64,000 nucleotides of DNA from Oscillospiraceae bacterium (GCA_009784825.1 WQXO01000010.1:1-64000), one strand, 5' to 3'. Shown: positions 1 through 10,241, counted from the first letter of the stretch. Program-made: numbers and translations. Notes: generated by a model not told the origin, from the letters alone.

Positions 1-112
1 ACAAGCGTGTCAAGGCTGTGTAAATTTAGTGAAGGGTTTTAAAAAAACCTTGTGACAAAGAAAAAATTACGACATGTTTTTTTTTTTTTTTTGTGAAACA
101 TCACCAAAGCGT

Positions 113-1099
113 TTACACGATTATTCCACCACCCAGAACAACCTCGTCTTTATAAAACACCGCACACTGCCCCGCCGTAATTGCTTTTTGGGGAACATCT
201 AAGATTACATTCCCGTCCTTAACCACACAAGGATAATCGTTTTGACTGTAACGGATTTTCACACAACACCGAAACTCACCGACAGGCAGGTTAGAATTCT
301 TTATCTTAAACTCGGATAAAAAAAGCTCGCTTTCCTCCCCTAATGTAACGGTGTTATCACGAGCGTCTTTCCCGATTACATAAAGGCGTTGACTGTTCGA
401 CAATTCCAACCCCCGCCTCTGCCCGACGGTATAATGGATATGCCCCTTATGCCTACCGATAACCCTACCCCCCATGTCAAGGAAATCTCCCCCCTCGGGA
501 ACGTCGCAATTCTCCCCGATGAACGCCGCATAATCCCCGTCCGGAATAAAACAAATGTCTTGGCTGTCGGGCTTGTCTGCGTTTAACAACCCATGCTCCC
601 CCGCCAATTCCCTCACAGCGGATTTGCTCATATTCCCCAGCGGCAGAACTAACTTAGACAGCATTTCTTTTGACAGATTATACAACATATACGACTGGTC
701 TTTATTATTTGTACCCGCCGACTTAATTAAGCCTTTTTTTAGAATACCGTTTTCGACTCTCGCATAATGCCCCGTCGCCATATAATCACAGCCCAATTCA
801 TCGGTATGCTTCATCAAAACATCGAACTTCATATAACGGTTGCAATGGGTACACGGATTAGGTGTCTCACCGTTTAACCACGCTTGATTAAAAGGCTCAA
901 TCACCCTTTCAATAAACTCCCTGCGATAATCAAAAACATAATGCTTTATATTGAACTGCTCTGCGATTTTCTTAACCCCGTCAACATCAATCCCGCAAAA
1001 ATCGAAAGTCACCCCTATGACTTCATAGTGTTCTCTCAGTAATATAACGGCGGCGGAGCTGTCAACCCCGCCACTCATAGCTAATAATACTTTTTTCAT
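113..1099 (-). CDS. mnmA: tRNA 2-thiouridine(34) synthase MnmA
   Basis: SGGVDSS PP-loop motif, GETPNPCTHCNRYMKF and DSQDICFIPDGDY motifs typical of MnmA/TrmU. Confidence 0.95.
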   Translation of the reverse strand: MKKVLLAMSGGVDSSAAVILLREHYEVIGVTFDFCGIDVDGVKKIAEQFNIKHYVFDYRREFIERVIEPFNQAWLNGETPNPCTHCNRYMKFDVLMKHTDELGCDYMATGHYARVENGILKKGLIKSAGTNNKDQSYMLYNLSKEMLSKLVLPLGNMSKSAVRELAGEHGLLNADKPDSQDICFIPDGDYAAFIGENCDVPEGGDFLDMGGRVIGRHKGHIHYTVGQRRGLELSNSQRLYVIGKDARDNTVTLGEESELFLSEFKIKNSNLPVGEFRCCVKIRYSQNDYPCVVKDGNVILDVPQKAITAGQCAVFYKDEVVLGGGIIV

Positions 1100-1152
1100 A
1101 ATTAATAATTAATAAGGAATAATGAATAATTTTTGTGTCGCTTTGCGACGGA

Positions 1153-3495
1153 TTATAATTTATGTTTTACACGTTCGCTTTCTTCCACACGCTTAGCGTT
1201 GTTAAACCGGTCAATCGTCCCCACTAAATACCCCGTAATCCGTCGAATTCTCTCGAATTTAACCCCGTCATCCTCACTTCGGCGGCACTTAGGGCAAATA
1301 TCGTCAATAACCCCGGTATACCCGCAGATGGAGTCATGGTCAACAGGATGGTTAATCGCACCATACCCCACACCGGACTCTTTCATAAGGCGGATAATCT
1401 TCTCGAACGCCTCAAGGTTATTACCCATGTCACCGTCCATCTCGACATAACTGATATGCCCCGCATTGGATAAAGCGTGATAGGGTGCTTCAATCTTAAT
1501 TTTCTCATAAGCGGTAATGTCGAAATACACAGGAATGTGGAACGAGTTAGTGTAATAATCGTGGTCAGTTACATTCTTAATCTCCCCATAAAGCCGCCTG
1601 TCTATCCGTAAAAATCTACCTGCCAGCCCCTCAGCGGGAGTAGCCAACAGCGTAAAGTTTAAGCCTGTCTTGGCACTTTCCTCATCTAAGCGGGTTCTGA
1701 ACCGTTTAATAATCCGCAGCCCCAGCTCACGTGCCTCCTCGGTTTCGCCGTGGTGTGAGCCTATTAACGAGTTCAAACACTCAGCCAAACCGATATACCC
1801 CATCGCAAGCGTTCCGTGCTTGAGGATTTCACCAATGGTATCCTCCGGACCTAATTTATCAGAATCCATCCAAACACCTTGCCCCATAAGGAACGGGAAG
1901 TTCTTGACTTTTTTCTGGCACTGGATTTTGAAACGATACATCAGCTGGTCAATAACAAGGTTCATCACATCCTCGAGCATTTCAAAAAACCTAACCGTAT
2001 CACCGCCCGCTTTAATGGCTAAACGAGGGAGGTTAACCGAGGTGAAACTCAAGTTCCCCCTACCGCTTACATGGTTGCGTGTCTTATCATAATTGTTTGC
2101 AATAACACGGGTGCGACAGCCCATATACGCCGCTTCACTTTCATAGTCGCCCTCTTTATAGAATTGCAGGTTATACGGTGCATCAAGGAACGAGAAATTT
2201 GGATACAGCCGCTTCGCCGAAACACGGCAGGCAATCTTAAACAAGTCATAGCTTGGGTCTTCCGGGTTATAGTTAATCCCCTCTTTAATTTTAAACACAT
2301 GAATGGGGAAAATCGGCGTCTCAGAATTGCCCAAGCCCCGCTCATTTGCGAGCAGAATATTCTTAATGACCATTCTACCCTCGGGGGAGGTGTCCGTCCC
2401 GTAGTTTATGGAAGAGAAAGGAGTCTGTGCCCCCGCACGGCTGTTCATGGTGTTGAGGTTATGAACCAACGCCTCCATGGCTTGGAAAGTAGCACGGTCA
2501 GTCTCTTTAACAGTTAATTTAGCTGAAAATCCTTGTATTTTTTTAGTAAGAGCGTCATCGCCGCCCATAATTTCTTTCAAGTGGGTGTATTCGGCTTCCT
2601 TATACCCGTTGTTGTCGGCGATAATGGGGTATAACCCGCTTTCCGCCTCGATTTTATTCATATAAGCTTCCACTTTTTCGCCGATTTCATCAAGCTCAAA
2701 GGTATCGGTATACAGTCCAATCCCTCGAACGATATTCTTTTCATATAACTGGCGAAAGGTCTTAGTAACCCCCTCTGCCATTGCATAATCGAAGTTAGGG
2801 ATTGACTGCCCGCCGTGCTGGTCATTCTGGTTAGACTGAATGGCAATACACGCCAAAGCGGAATAACTCCCTATATTATTAGGCTCTCTCAAAAAACCGT
2901 GTCCGGTGGAAAACCCGCCCTTGAACAATTTCTTAATATCAATCTGACAGCAAGTGGTGGTAAGCGTGAAGAAATCCAAATCATGGATATGTATATCGCC
3001 GTTTACATGAGCGCGGGAGTGTTCCGCAGACAGCACATACATTTCATAGAACTGCTTTGCCCCCTCCGAACCATACTTCAGCATAGTCCCCATAGCGGTA
3101 TCACCGTCTATATTGGCGTTCTCCCGCTTAATATCGCAGTCACTCGCCGATTTAAACGTCAAGTCCTCGAAAATCTTCATCAATCGTGTATTCATCTCCC
3201 GAACACGGGTTCTGTCTGCACGATACAGGATATAAGCCTTAGCAGTCTTAGCGTGACCGGTCTCGACAAGAACCTTCTCAACCACGTCTTGAACCTCTTC
3301 CACCGACGGCAGAATGTTGTTCTCGACGAAGTATCTTTCGAGCCGCTCGCAGACTTCCTCCGCTAAACTCATCGCTGTTGCATAGTCGTGACCGCCGACC
3401 GCCCTTGCCGCCTTGTAGATGGCATCGGCAATCTTGTCGATATTAAAGGAAACCTGTCGCCCGTCACGTTTCTGGATTTTTGTAAGCATAGCCAT
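1153..3495 (-). CDS. nrdD: anaerobic ribonucleoside-triphosphate reductase
   Basis: 780 aa; N-terminal ATP-cone-like region, HIHDLDFF, C-terminal zinc Cys motifs and glycyl-radical-like RITGYLVGTIDRFNNAK...ERVKH. Confidence 0.95.
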   Translation of the reverse strand: MAMLTKIQKRDGRQVSFNIDKIADAIYKAARAVGGHDYATAMSLAEEVCERLERYFVENNILPSVEEVQDVVEKVLVETGHAKTAKAYILYRADRTRVREMNTRLMKIFEDLTFKSASDCDIKRENANIDGDTAMGTMLKYGSEGAKQFYEMYVLSAEHSRAHVNGDIHIHDLDFFTLTTTCCQIDIKKLFKGGFSTGHGFLREPNNIGSYSALACIAIQSNQNDQHGGQSIPNFDYAMAEGVTKTFRQLYEKNIVRGIGLYTDTFELDEIGEKVEAYMNKIEAESGLYPIIADNNGYKEAEYTHLKEIMGGDDALTKKIQGFSAKLTVKETDRATFQAMEALVHNLNTMNSRAGAQTPFSSINYGTDTSPEGRMVIKNILLANERGLGNSETPIFPIHVFKIKEGINYNPEDPSYDLFKIACRVSAKRLYPNFSFLDAPYNLQFYKEGDYESEAAYMGCRTRVIANNYDKTRNHVSGRGNLSFTSVNLPRLAIKAGGDTVRFFEMLEDVMNLVIDQLMYRFKIQCQKKVKNFPFLMGQGVWMDSDKLGPEDTIGEILKHGTLAMGYIGLAECLNSLIGSHHGETEEARELGLRIIKRFRTRLDEESAKTGLNFTLLATPAEGLAGRFLRIDRRLYGEIKNVTDHDYYTNSFHIPVYFDITAYEKIKIEAPYHALSNAGHISYVEMDGDMGNNLEAFEKIIRLMKESGVGYGAINHPVDHDSICGYTGVIDDICPKCRRSEDDGVKFERIRRITGYLVGTIDRFNNAKRVEESERVKHKL

Positions 3496-3729
3496 ATTTT
3501 AAACACCTTCACCACATATTGTACTTCTAAGGGACGCACTTAATATTATATAGTGTATTTCCCCGCTTGTCAAGTTATAACTATATAAATTTTTTCTGTT
3601 AAAACTTGGTAATATTCGACAAATTTCTATGTTGAAAATTATGTAACCAAACTGTAACCTAAAAAACGCAACCTTTTAGAACCGTCGTTTGTGTTACTTT
3701 TAACAACATAAATGAATTGAGGTAACACC

Positions 3730-5307
3730 ATGAAAAAGAAAAGTATATTTTCCATTATTTTAGCGGGAGCGCTCGCAATAACAATGTCGTCTTGCTACGG
3801 CTTGGGCGATGCCACTATGAACGAGATGGGCGGTTATGGTTACATGGCAACCTACGCCGATTATTACTACGACGGCGAAGAGGATTGGCGTTATGTTGAG
3901 ATGAACCCTGCCGAAAACTACAACACCGTTACGGAATCGCCGTTCATCAACGCCGCCACTTCTCCGCTTTCGACGTTTTCGGCAAACCCGAACACTGCCG
4001 CCTACAGTAACATGCGTCGGATAATTAACTCAGGCAACGTCCCGCCCGCACAAAGCGTTCGCATAGAGGAATACGTCAACTATTTCAATTATGACTACCC
4101 AACCCCTCAACAGGGAAGCCCCGAACCGTTTTCGATTAATGCAGAGGTGGCAGTCTGCCCGTGGAATCCTGATAATCTTCTTGCAATGGTCGGTATTCAA
4201 GGTGAAAGGTTACAATCAGAGCAGAGAGTTCCCAATAACGTGGTATTTCTGATAGATGTCTCGGGTTCTATGAGCTCCGCCAACAGGCTTCCTTTGGTAA
4301 AGGAATCATTCCTCATGCTGTTAGACCAACTTGACGAAAATGACAGAATCTCAATCGTTACCTATGCCGGGAGCAACAAGGTACTAGCCGATTCCGTTAA
4401 GGGCAGTGACAGGAAAAGCCTTGAGCATATTATCAAGGGCTTATCTGCGGGAGGCTCCACAGGCGGCTCAGCGGGGATTACCGAAGCGTATGCCCTCGCC
4501 CACAAGAACTTCATCGAGGGCGGGAATAATCGCATAATTTTAGCCACCGACGGCGATTTTAATGTCGGATTAAGCAGTGTTGCTGATATTATCCCGTTAG
4601 TTCAGGAACAAAAGGAAAAAGGCGTGTTTATTACTGTCCTCGGATACGGCATGGGCAACCTCAACGACCATATGTTAGAGGAAATCGCAAAACAAGGGAG
4701 CGGCAACTACGCCTATATTGATACAATCGAGGAGGCGCAGAAATTCTTGGTTGACCAGTTCGATTCCACCATGTATGTAATCGCAAAGGACTTGAAGCTG
4801 CAAGTCGAGTTCAACCCTGCCGTCGTCAAGGAATACCGCCTAATCGGTTATGACAACCGCCGCCTTAATAACGAGGATTTCAACGACGATAAGAAGGACG
4901 GCGGCGACATAGGTGCAGGCTTCACGGTAACTGCGTTTTATGAATTAGTTCTGCATGACGGTGAAAGCAACAGCAGTGTTGATGAGTTAATATACCAAAC
5001 CGCCGAGTTCACGGGGAGCAGCGATTATATGAACATCAAGGTACGCTATAAAGCACCCTCAGGCGGCGAAAGCAGTCTTGTTCAAAAAACAATCACGGAA
5101 GAGTTTTTCACCCAAAACCCGTCCGATAATTTCAAATGGGCTTCCGCCGTTGCAGAATTCGGACTAATTCTGAGGAATTCCGATTACAAAGGTAACGCCG
5201 ATATTAACAGTGTAATCGAAAGAGCGGAAAACTGCCGAGGAGATAATTACGGACTTCGTTCGCAGTTCATAGAATTAGCAAAAAAGTATAAGCAAATTAT
5301 AAATTAA
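3730..5307 (+). CDS. VWA-domain lipoprotein (YfbK-like, DUF3520 type)
   Basis: Lipobox-like signal (ITMSSC), VRIEEYVNYFNYDYP region, MIDAS DVSGSMSS. Confidence 0.9.
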   Translation: MKKKSIFSIILAGALAITMSSCYGLGDATMNEMGGYGYMATYADYYYDGEEDWRYVEMNPAENYNTVTESPFINAATSPLSTFSANPNTAAYSNMRRIINSGNVPPAQSVRIEEYVNYFNYDYPTPQQGSPEPFSINAEVAVCPWNPDNLLAMVGIQGERLQSEQRVPNNVVFLIDVSGSMSSANRLPLVKESFLMLLDQLDENDRISIVTYAGSNKVLADSVKGSDRKSLEHIIKGLSAGGSTGGSAGITEAYALAHKNFIEGGNNRIILATDGDFNVGLSSVADIIPLVQEQKEKGVFITVLGYGMGNLNDHMLEEIAKQGSGNYAYIDTIEEAQKFLVDQFDSTMYVIAKDLKLQVEFNPAVVKEYRLIGYDNRRLNNEDFNDDKKDGGDIGAGFTVTAFYELVLHDGESNSSVDELIYQTAEFTGSSDYMNIKVRYKAPSGGESSLVQKTITEEFFTQNPSDNFKWASAVAEFGLILRNSDYKGNADINSVIERAENCRGDNYGLRSQFIELAKKYKQIIN

Positions 5308-5312
5308 CGTAA

Positions 5313-5352
5313 TTGACAAGTTTACCCCGTTATGGTACAATCATAACGGGGT
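5313..5352 (+). promoter_or_regulatory. thyA-folA promoter with overlapping palindromic operator-like site
   Basis: TTGACA (5313-5318), 17-nt spacer, TACAAT (5336-5341); perfect 11-bp inverted repeat ACCCCGTTATG/CATAACGGGGT spanning the -10. Confidence 0.65.
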
Positions 5353-5361
5353 GATTTAATT

Positions 5362-6192
5362 ATGAGCAAGGCAGATTTAACTTTTATAAATAACTGCAGG
5401 GACATTTTAAACAACGGGTTTTGGGACACGGGACACAACGTCCGCCCGAAATGGGACGATGGCTCACCGGCACATACCATTAAGAAATTCGGGGTCATAA
5501 ACCGCTATGACTTATCCGAGGAATTTCCCGCACTTACTTTGAGAAAGCTGGCGTTTAAGAACTGCATTGACGAAATTCTGTGGATATGGCAGAAAAAATC
5601 CAACAACGTCAAGGACTTAAGCTCACGCATATGGGATTCATGGACGGACAAGAACGGCAGTATCGGGAAAGCCTACGGTTATCAGTTGTCAATCAAGCAC
5701 AAATATTCCGAGGGAGAATTTGACCAGGTTGACAGGGTGCTGTTTTCCTTGAAGAACGACCCGTTATCCCGCAGAATTATCACTAATATATACAACCACG
5801 CCGACTTACACGAAATGGGACTCTACCCGTGCGTCTACAGCCTTACACTAAATGTAACGGGCGATACCCTTAACGGAATTCTCAACCAGCGTTCGGGGGA
5901 TTTTTTAGTCGCAAACAACTGGAACGTCTGCCAATACGCAATCCTGCTTCACATGTTCGCACAATCGTGTAATCTGCGTGTGGGCGAATTAGTTCACGTA
6001 ATCGCCGACGCACATATTTATGACAGGCATATCCCCGTTTTAGAAACACTGATTTCTAAATCGCCCCTCCCCGCCCCTAAGCTGAAAATCAACCCCGACG
6101 TTACCGATTTTTATAAATTCACGGTTGACGATTTTACTTTAGAGGATTATCAAACCCACGAGTTTAAGGAAAGAATTCCGGTGGCTGTATGA
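5362..6192 (+). CDS. thyA: thymidylate synthase
   Basis: ThyA motifs: LYPCVYSLTLNV, LNQRSGDFLVANNWNV, HVIADAHIYDRHI. Confidence 0.93.
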   Translation: MSKADLTFINNCRDILNNGFWDTGHNVRPKWDDGSPAHTIKKFGVINRYDLSEEFPALTLRKLAFKNCIDEILWIWQKKSNNVKDLSSRIWDSWTDKNGSIGKAYGYQLSIKHKYSEGEFDQVDRVLFSLKNDPLSRRIITNIYNHADLHEMGLYPCVYSLTLNVTGDTLNGILNQRSGDFLVANNWNVCQYAILLHMFAQSCNLRVGELVHVIADAHIYDRHIPVLETLISKSPLPAPKLKINPDVTDFYKFTVDDFTLEDYQTHEFKERIPVAV

Positions 6193-6683
6193 ATATAATT
6201 GTAGCAGTAGACAGTAATTGGGGAATAGGCTGTGACAATAAACTATTGTATAATATTCCTGCCGACATGCAGCATTTTAAGCGGCTCACCGACGGCAAAA
6301 TCGTAGTAATGGGCAAGAACACACTGCTGTCCTTGCCGAATTCCAAGCCGCTCAAAAACCGGATAAATATCGTCTTATCTAACAGCGTTACCGAAATCGA
6401 AAATGCAATCGTGTGCAACTCAATTGAGCAATTGCTTAAAACCGTAAAACAGTACAATTCTGATGACGTTTTCGTAATCGGCGGGCAGATTGTTTATGAA
6501 GAATTGTTGGACTATTGCAGCTACGCCTATATCACAAAAATCCACACCGCATTACCCGCCGACCGTTTCTTCCCGAATATCGACAATAAAGCAAACTGGG
6601 AATTAGTTAATAAATCGGCAGTACAGGCTCACGGTGAATTAGAATATACGTTTTGCGAGTATCGAAATCTTTCGGTAAAATAG
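6189..6683 (+). CDS. folA: dihydrofolate reductase
   Basis: IIVAVDSNWGIGCDNKLLYNIPADMQHFKRLTDGKIVVMGKNT; overlaps thyA stop. Confidence 0.95.
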   Translation: MNIIVAVDSNWGIGCDNKLLYNIPADMQHFKRLTDGKIVVMGKNTLLSLPNSKPLKNRINIVLSNSVTEIENAIVCNSIEQLLKTVKQYNSDDVFVIGGQIVYEELLDYCSYAYITKIHTALPADRFFPNIDNKANWELVNKSAVQAHGELEYTFCEYRNLSVK

Positions 6684-6732
6684 CACTCTCATAAAGCGTG
6701 CTTCACAAAGGTCTATCGAACAATGATTTTAT

Positions 6733-6761
6733 TTGACTTTGTGTGGTGATTGTGGTATAAT
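6733..6761 (+). promoter_or_regulatory. sigma-70-type promoter
   Basis: TTGACT, 17-nt spacer, TATAAT upstream of the 87-aa ORF. Confidence 0.6.
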
Positions 6762-6781
6762 GGATAAAAATGTGATAGGAG

Positions 6782-7045
6782 TTGATGAATATGTCAAGCC
6801 GTGATTATGCAAGAACACAGATTGATACTTTGCCGGACAGTATAATCGAAAAAGTTATTGAGTATATCTCTTTTCAAAAATTCAACCACGGTATGTATGA
6901 TAGCGATACCGATTATTTAACTTCTGTACCCGGAATGGTTGATAAAATCAAATCGGGAATGAACACGCCGCTTTCTGAGTGTGTGCCGTTGTCCGAGGTA
7001 TGGGACATTGTCAAGGTTACAAGTATGTGGACTCATTATGAGTAA
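6782..7045 (+). CDS. small antitoxin-like protein, no adjacent toxin
   Basis: 87 aa with TPLSECVPLSEVWDIV tail resembling small TA antitoxins. Confidence 0.45.
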   Translation: MMNMSSRDYARTQIDTLPDSIIEKVIEYISFQKFNHGMYDSDTDYLTSVPGMVDKIKSGMNTPLSECVPLSEVWDIVKVTSMWTHYE

Positions 7046-7048
7046 TCC

Positions 7049-8365
7049 TCACTGCAGCATAAACACGTTATAAATCACTTTAATCGCTTCCTCGAAATCC
7101 TCTTCCTTAATCCCGATTATAATATTAAGCTCCGACGAACCCTGGTCAATCATTCTAATATTAATCTTAGCGTGGGACAGTGCCGCAAACATTCTTGCCG
7201 CCGTTCCCCGTTTTTCTTTCATTCCCCGACCGACTACCGCAATCATCGCCAAGCCCCGCTCCGCCTCAATATGATTGGGGCGGGCGACCTCGTTAATTCG
7301 CTCAAGAAGTCCCGGGTGTTTATTAATCTCGTCGGTGCATAAAACAATACTAAGCGTGTCAATCCCCGACGGAATATGCTCGAAGTTAATCCCCTCTGCT
7401 TCAAACAAGGTGAGGATTCTCCTCAAAAACCCGATTTCGTTATTCATCTCGTCCTTTTCCAGGGAAATAACGCTGAAGTTTTTCCTGCCTGCAATCCCGG
7501 TAATAACAGTCGTGGTTTCTTCCTCGGTGGCATTCGGAACAATCATAGTCCCGGGAGCTAATGGGTCATTGGTGTTTTTGATATTTATAGGAATCCCCGC
7601 TGTTCGTACAGGGAATATCGCCTCCTCATGAAGCACGGTTGCTCCCATGTAAGAAAGCTCACGCAGCTCCCGATAGGTAATAACTTTGATTACCTCGGGG
7701 TTATCGACAATTCTCGGGTCTGCCGCAAGGAATCCGGAAACATCAGTCCAGTTTTCGTATAAGTCTGCCTTGACCGCCCTTGCGATAATCGAACCGGTGA
7801 AGTCGCTCCCCCCACGTGAGAAGGTTTTAATCTCACCGTTCGGCTTTGCCCCGTAGAACCCCGGTATCACCGCATAACGGGTTTTACTCAATATCGAGGT
7901 CAGAGAAGCATTAGTCAAATCCACATCGAAATCACCATTAGCACGGAACTTGACCCCGTCTGCCGCATCTATGAACGGGAAACCCAGATACTTCGCAAGA
8001 ATAATGCCGTTGAGGTATTCCCCCCTGCTTGCCGCATAATCCCGCCCTGCATTGTTTTTGAAATTATTTATAATTGTTTCGTATTCCTCGTTCAATGAAA
8101 GGTTCAACCCTAAATCCTTAGCTATCGCACCGAAACGCTCCGCAATCGGCTTAAATTCCTTTTGCGGGTCTGCACCCTCGGCTACAGCATCATAACAGCT
8201 GTAAAGCATATCGGTGACTTTGATGTCCGCACCGAAGCGTTTCCCCGGAGCGGAGGGGACAATGTAACGCCGCTTGCCGTCGGCTTTAATTATTTCTGCG
8301 ACTTTCTTGAATTGCTGTGCGTCAGCGAGGGACGACCCCCCGAATTTTACGACTGTCTTAGCCAT
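7049..8365 (-). CDS. lysC: aspartate kinase
   Basis: VVKFGGSSLAD, FSRGGSDFTGSIIARA, tandem ACT regions. Confidence 0.93.
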   Translation of the reverse strand: MAKTVVKFGGSSLADAQQFKKVAEIIKADGKRRYIVPSAPGKRFGADIKVTDMLYSCYDAVAEGADPQKEFKPIAERFGAIAKDLGLNLSLNEEYETIINNFKNNAGRDYAASRGEYLNGIILAKYLGFPFIDAADGVKFRANGDFDVDLTNASLTSILSKTRYAVIPGFYGAKPNGEIKTFSRGGSDFTGSIIARAVKADLYENWTDVSGFLAADPRIVDNPEVIKVITYRELRELSYMGATVLHEEAIFPVRTAGIPINIKNTNDPLAPGTMIVPNATEEETTTVITGIAGRKNFSVISLEKDEMNNEIGFLRRILTLFEAEGINFEHIPSGIDTLSIVLCTDEINKHPGLLERINEVARPNHIEAERGLAMIAVVGRGMKEKRGTAARMFAALSHAKINIRMIDQGSSELNIIIGIKEEDFEEAIKVIYNVFMLQ

Positions 8366-8411
8366 AGCTGTAGTTCTCCTGTTTTATATAGTTTAATATT
8401 TTCAACTTATT

Positions 8412-9524
8412 TTATGCCATCTGATAATCAAAGGTACTGAACGCCCACTTGTACAACATCTCGTGGTCGATATAGGTATAATGATGTGCCTCTTCACCTT
8501 CCAAGCGTTCAGCTCTCAGGTGCCACGGTGCGCCTAATGACACAATGATATAGTCTAAGCTGTTGTGTGTGGCTAATGAAACCAAATTCGTGAACCCCGG
8601 CATGGGATTAACAGTGTCGAACACCCCCGGCGAAGTTTCAAGGTAATACTCGGGCATGCCCCCGGTTTTAATGCCTTTCACAAACTCACAATAATAGGGA
8701 TTGTCGGAGCTTATGTTATTTATCATCATATTTGTGTTAGTGAGGGGATAACCGTGCGGTTCATCGGAATTTCCCGGCATATTATAAACCTGAGTTGCAC
8801 ATATTTCTGAAAATATCGGATAACGCTCATAAGCGAACTGCGTAATCAAATACATATCATGGACAGTAGAATAGTTAAGAGTTTCATACAACCCGTGCGG
8901 ATTTGTAAAGTTGGTATTTAAACAACCGAGTTCAGCCGCCTTATCGTTCATCATTTTTATAAACACGTCAAAAGCGTTAAAGTTCTTGCCGCCGACGTTA
9001 TAGGCTAATATATTCGCCGCATAATTGCTGGAGTACAGTAAAAGTGCATACAGGCAATCCCGATAGGTCAGGTTAGTTTGATTAGGCTGAATACCTGCGG
9101 CAATTCCCTCAAGATATTTATTGGGAAAATTCAAGTTCCAAAATTCATCGGCACACAGCGAGGAAATGGCCACAATCTCGTCGAGGTCAGCAACTTTTTC
9201 AAGGACTATCAGGGCAGTCATAATCTTGGCAGTGGAGGCGGGCGAAAGCGGTTCATGCTCGTTTTCTGCGTAAATGACAATGCCGGTATTAAGATTGACA
9301 ATATAAACTGCTTGACTGTATATTTCAAATTCGGGAGTAACTAAAAACGATTCTTTTACAGGTGGCAATTCAATCGGTTCTGTAGATTCGGCAAGAGACT
9401 CCTCTGTAGTTATAGCTCTTGTTGTTTCATCATAATCATTATAGTTTTCGCTGCGGCTCTCGCAACCCAAAAGCCCGCATAATAATACAGCACAAACAAC
9501 TAACGCAATCAGTTTTTTTAACAT
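8412..9524 (-). CDS. D-alanyl-D-alanine carboxypeptidase (S11 family)
   Basis: SxxK (STAK), SSN-containing YSSNYAAN, KTG (GIKTGG) motifs; lipoprotein-type N-terminus LLGC. Confidence 0.88.
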   Translation of the reverse strand: MLKKLIALVVCAVLLCGLLGCESRSENYNDYDETTRAITTEESLAESTEPIELPPVKESFLVTPEFEIYSQAVYIVNLNTGIVIYAENEHEPLSPASTAKIMTALIVLEKVADLDEIVAISSLCADEFWNLNFPNKYLEGIAAGIQPNQTNLTYRDCLYALLLYSSNYAANILAYNVGGKNFNAFDVFIKMMNDKAAELGCLNTNFTNPHGLYETLNYSTVHDMYLITQFAYERYPIFSEICATQVYNMPGNSDEPHGYPLTNTNMMINNISSDNPYYCEFVKGIKTGGMPEYYLETSPGVFDTVNPMPGFTNLVSLATHNSLDYIIVSLGAPWHLRAERLEGEEAHHYTYIDHEMLYKWAFSTFDYQMA

Positions 9525-9671
9525 AGCTGTAGTTCTCCTGTTTTTGTTTTGTTATATTATACATTATCGGTGATTAATTGTCAAATATTACTTTACGTGT
9601 TATAATGGTATTTGAAAGAACATGTAATAATACTATTTTTTTGCTGTCTTTACAAGTGAAGCTTCAAATAT

Positions 9672-10241
9672 ATGGAGGTAGAGATAATGACCGATATGGA
9701 AATTCTCGATTTATATCGGGAACGCTCTGAATCTGCTATCACAGAAACGGCAAAACAGTATAATTCATACTGTATTGCAATCGCAATGAATATTCTGCAC
9801 AATCGAGAGGATGCTGAGGAATGTGTTAATGATACATATTTTAAAGCATGGAACTCTATTCCCCCTCAATGCCCTGTGAAATTTTCATCGTTTCTCGGCA
9901 GAATAACACGCAACTTATCTATTAACAAATACAATGCACGGAAAGCCAAAAAACGCAACAGTGGCGAAAACGCTTTATTGTTGAGCGAATTGGAAACCTG
10001 CCTCCCCTCTGCCGATAATGTAGAAAAGAAAATAGACGAGGCAATTTTAGGGGAAACGATTGACCGTTTTCTGTCATCGGTAACAAGAAACGAAAGGGTG
10101 TTTTTTGTGCGGAGGTATTGGTACAACGATTCCGTTGCCGATATAGCGAAACGGTTTTCTGTAGGTGAAAGTAAGGTTGCGGTCAGTCTTTTCCGAACCC
10201 GTAAAAAACTGAAAGCTTATCTTGAGAAAGAGGGTATATAA
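9672..10241 (+). CDS. ECF-type RNA polymerase sigma factor
   Basis: Region 2 NREDAEECVNDTYFKAWNSIPP and region 4 VADIAKRFSVGESKVAVSLFRTRKKLKAYL. Confidence 0.9.
   Translation: MEVEIMTDMEILDLYRERSESAITETAKQYNSYCIAIAMNILHNREDAEECVNDTYFKAWNSIPPQCPVKFSSFLGRITRNLSINKYNARKAKKRNSGENALLLSELETCLPSADNVEKKIDEAILGETIDRFLSSVTRNERVFFVRRYWYNDSVADIAKRFSVGESKVAVSLFRTRKKLKAYLEKEGI

Noticed and set aside
2815-3366. 183-aa + strand ORF antisense to nrdD, and similar antisense ORFs in carB, clpC, fliD and nadC
   Set aside because: They lie entirely opposite well-supported conserved genes, show no recognisable family and have no promoter/SD support.
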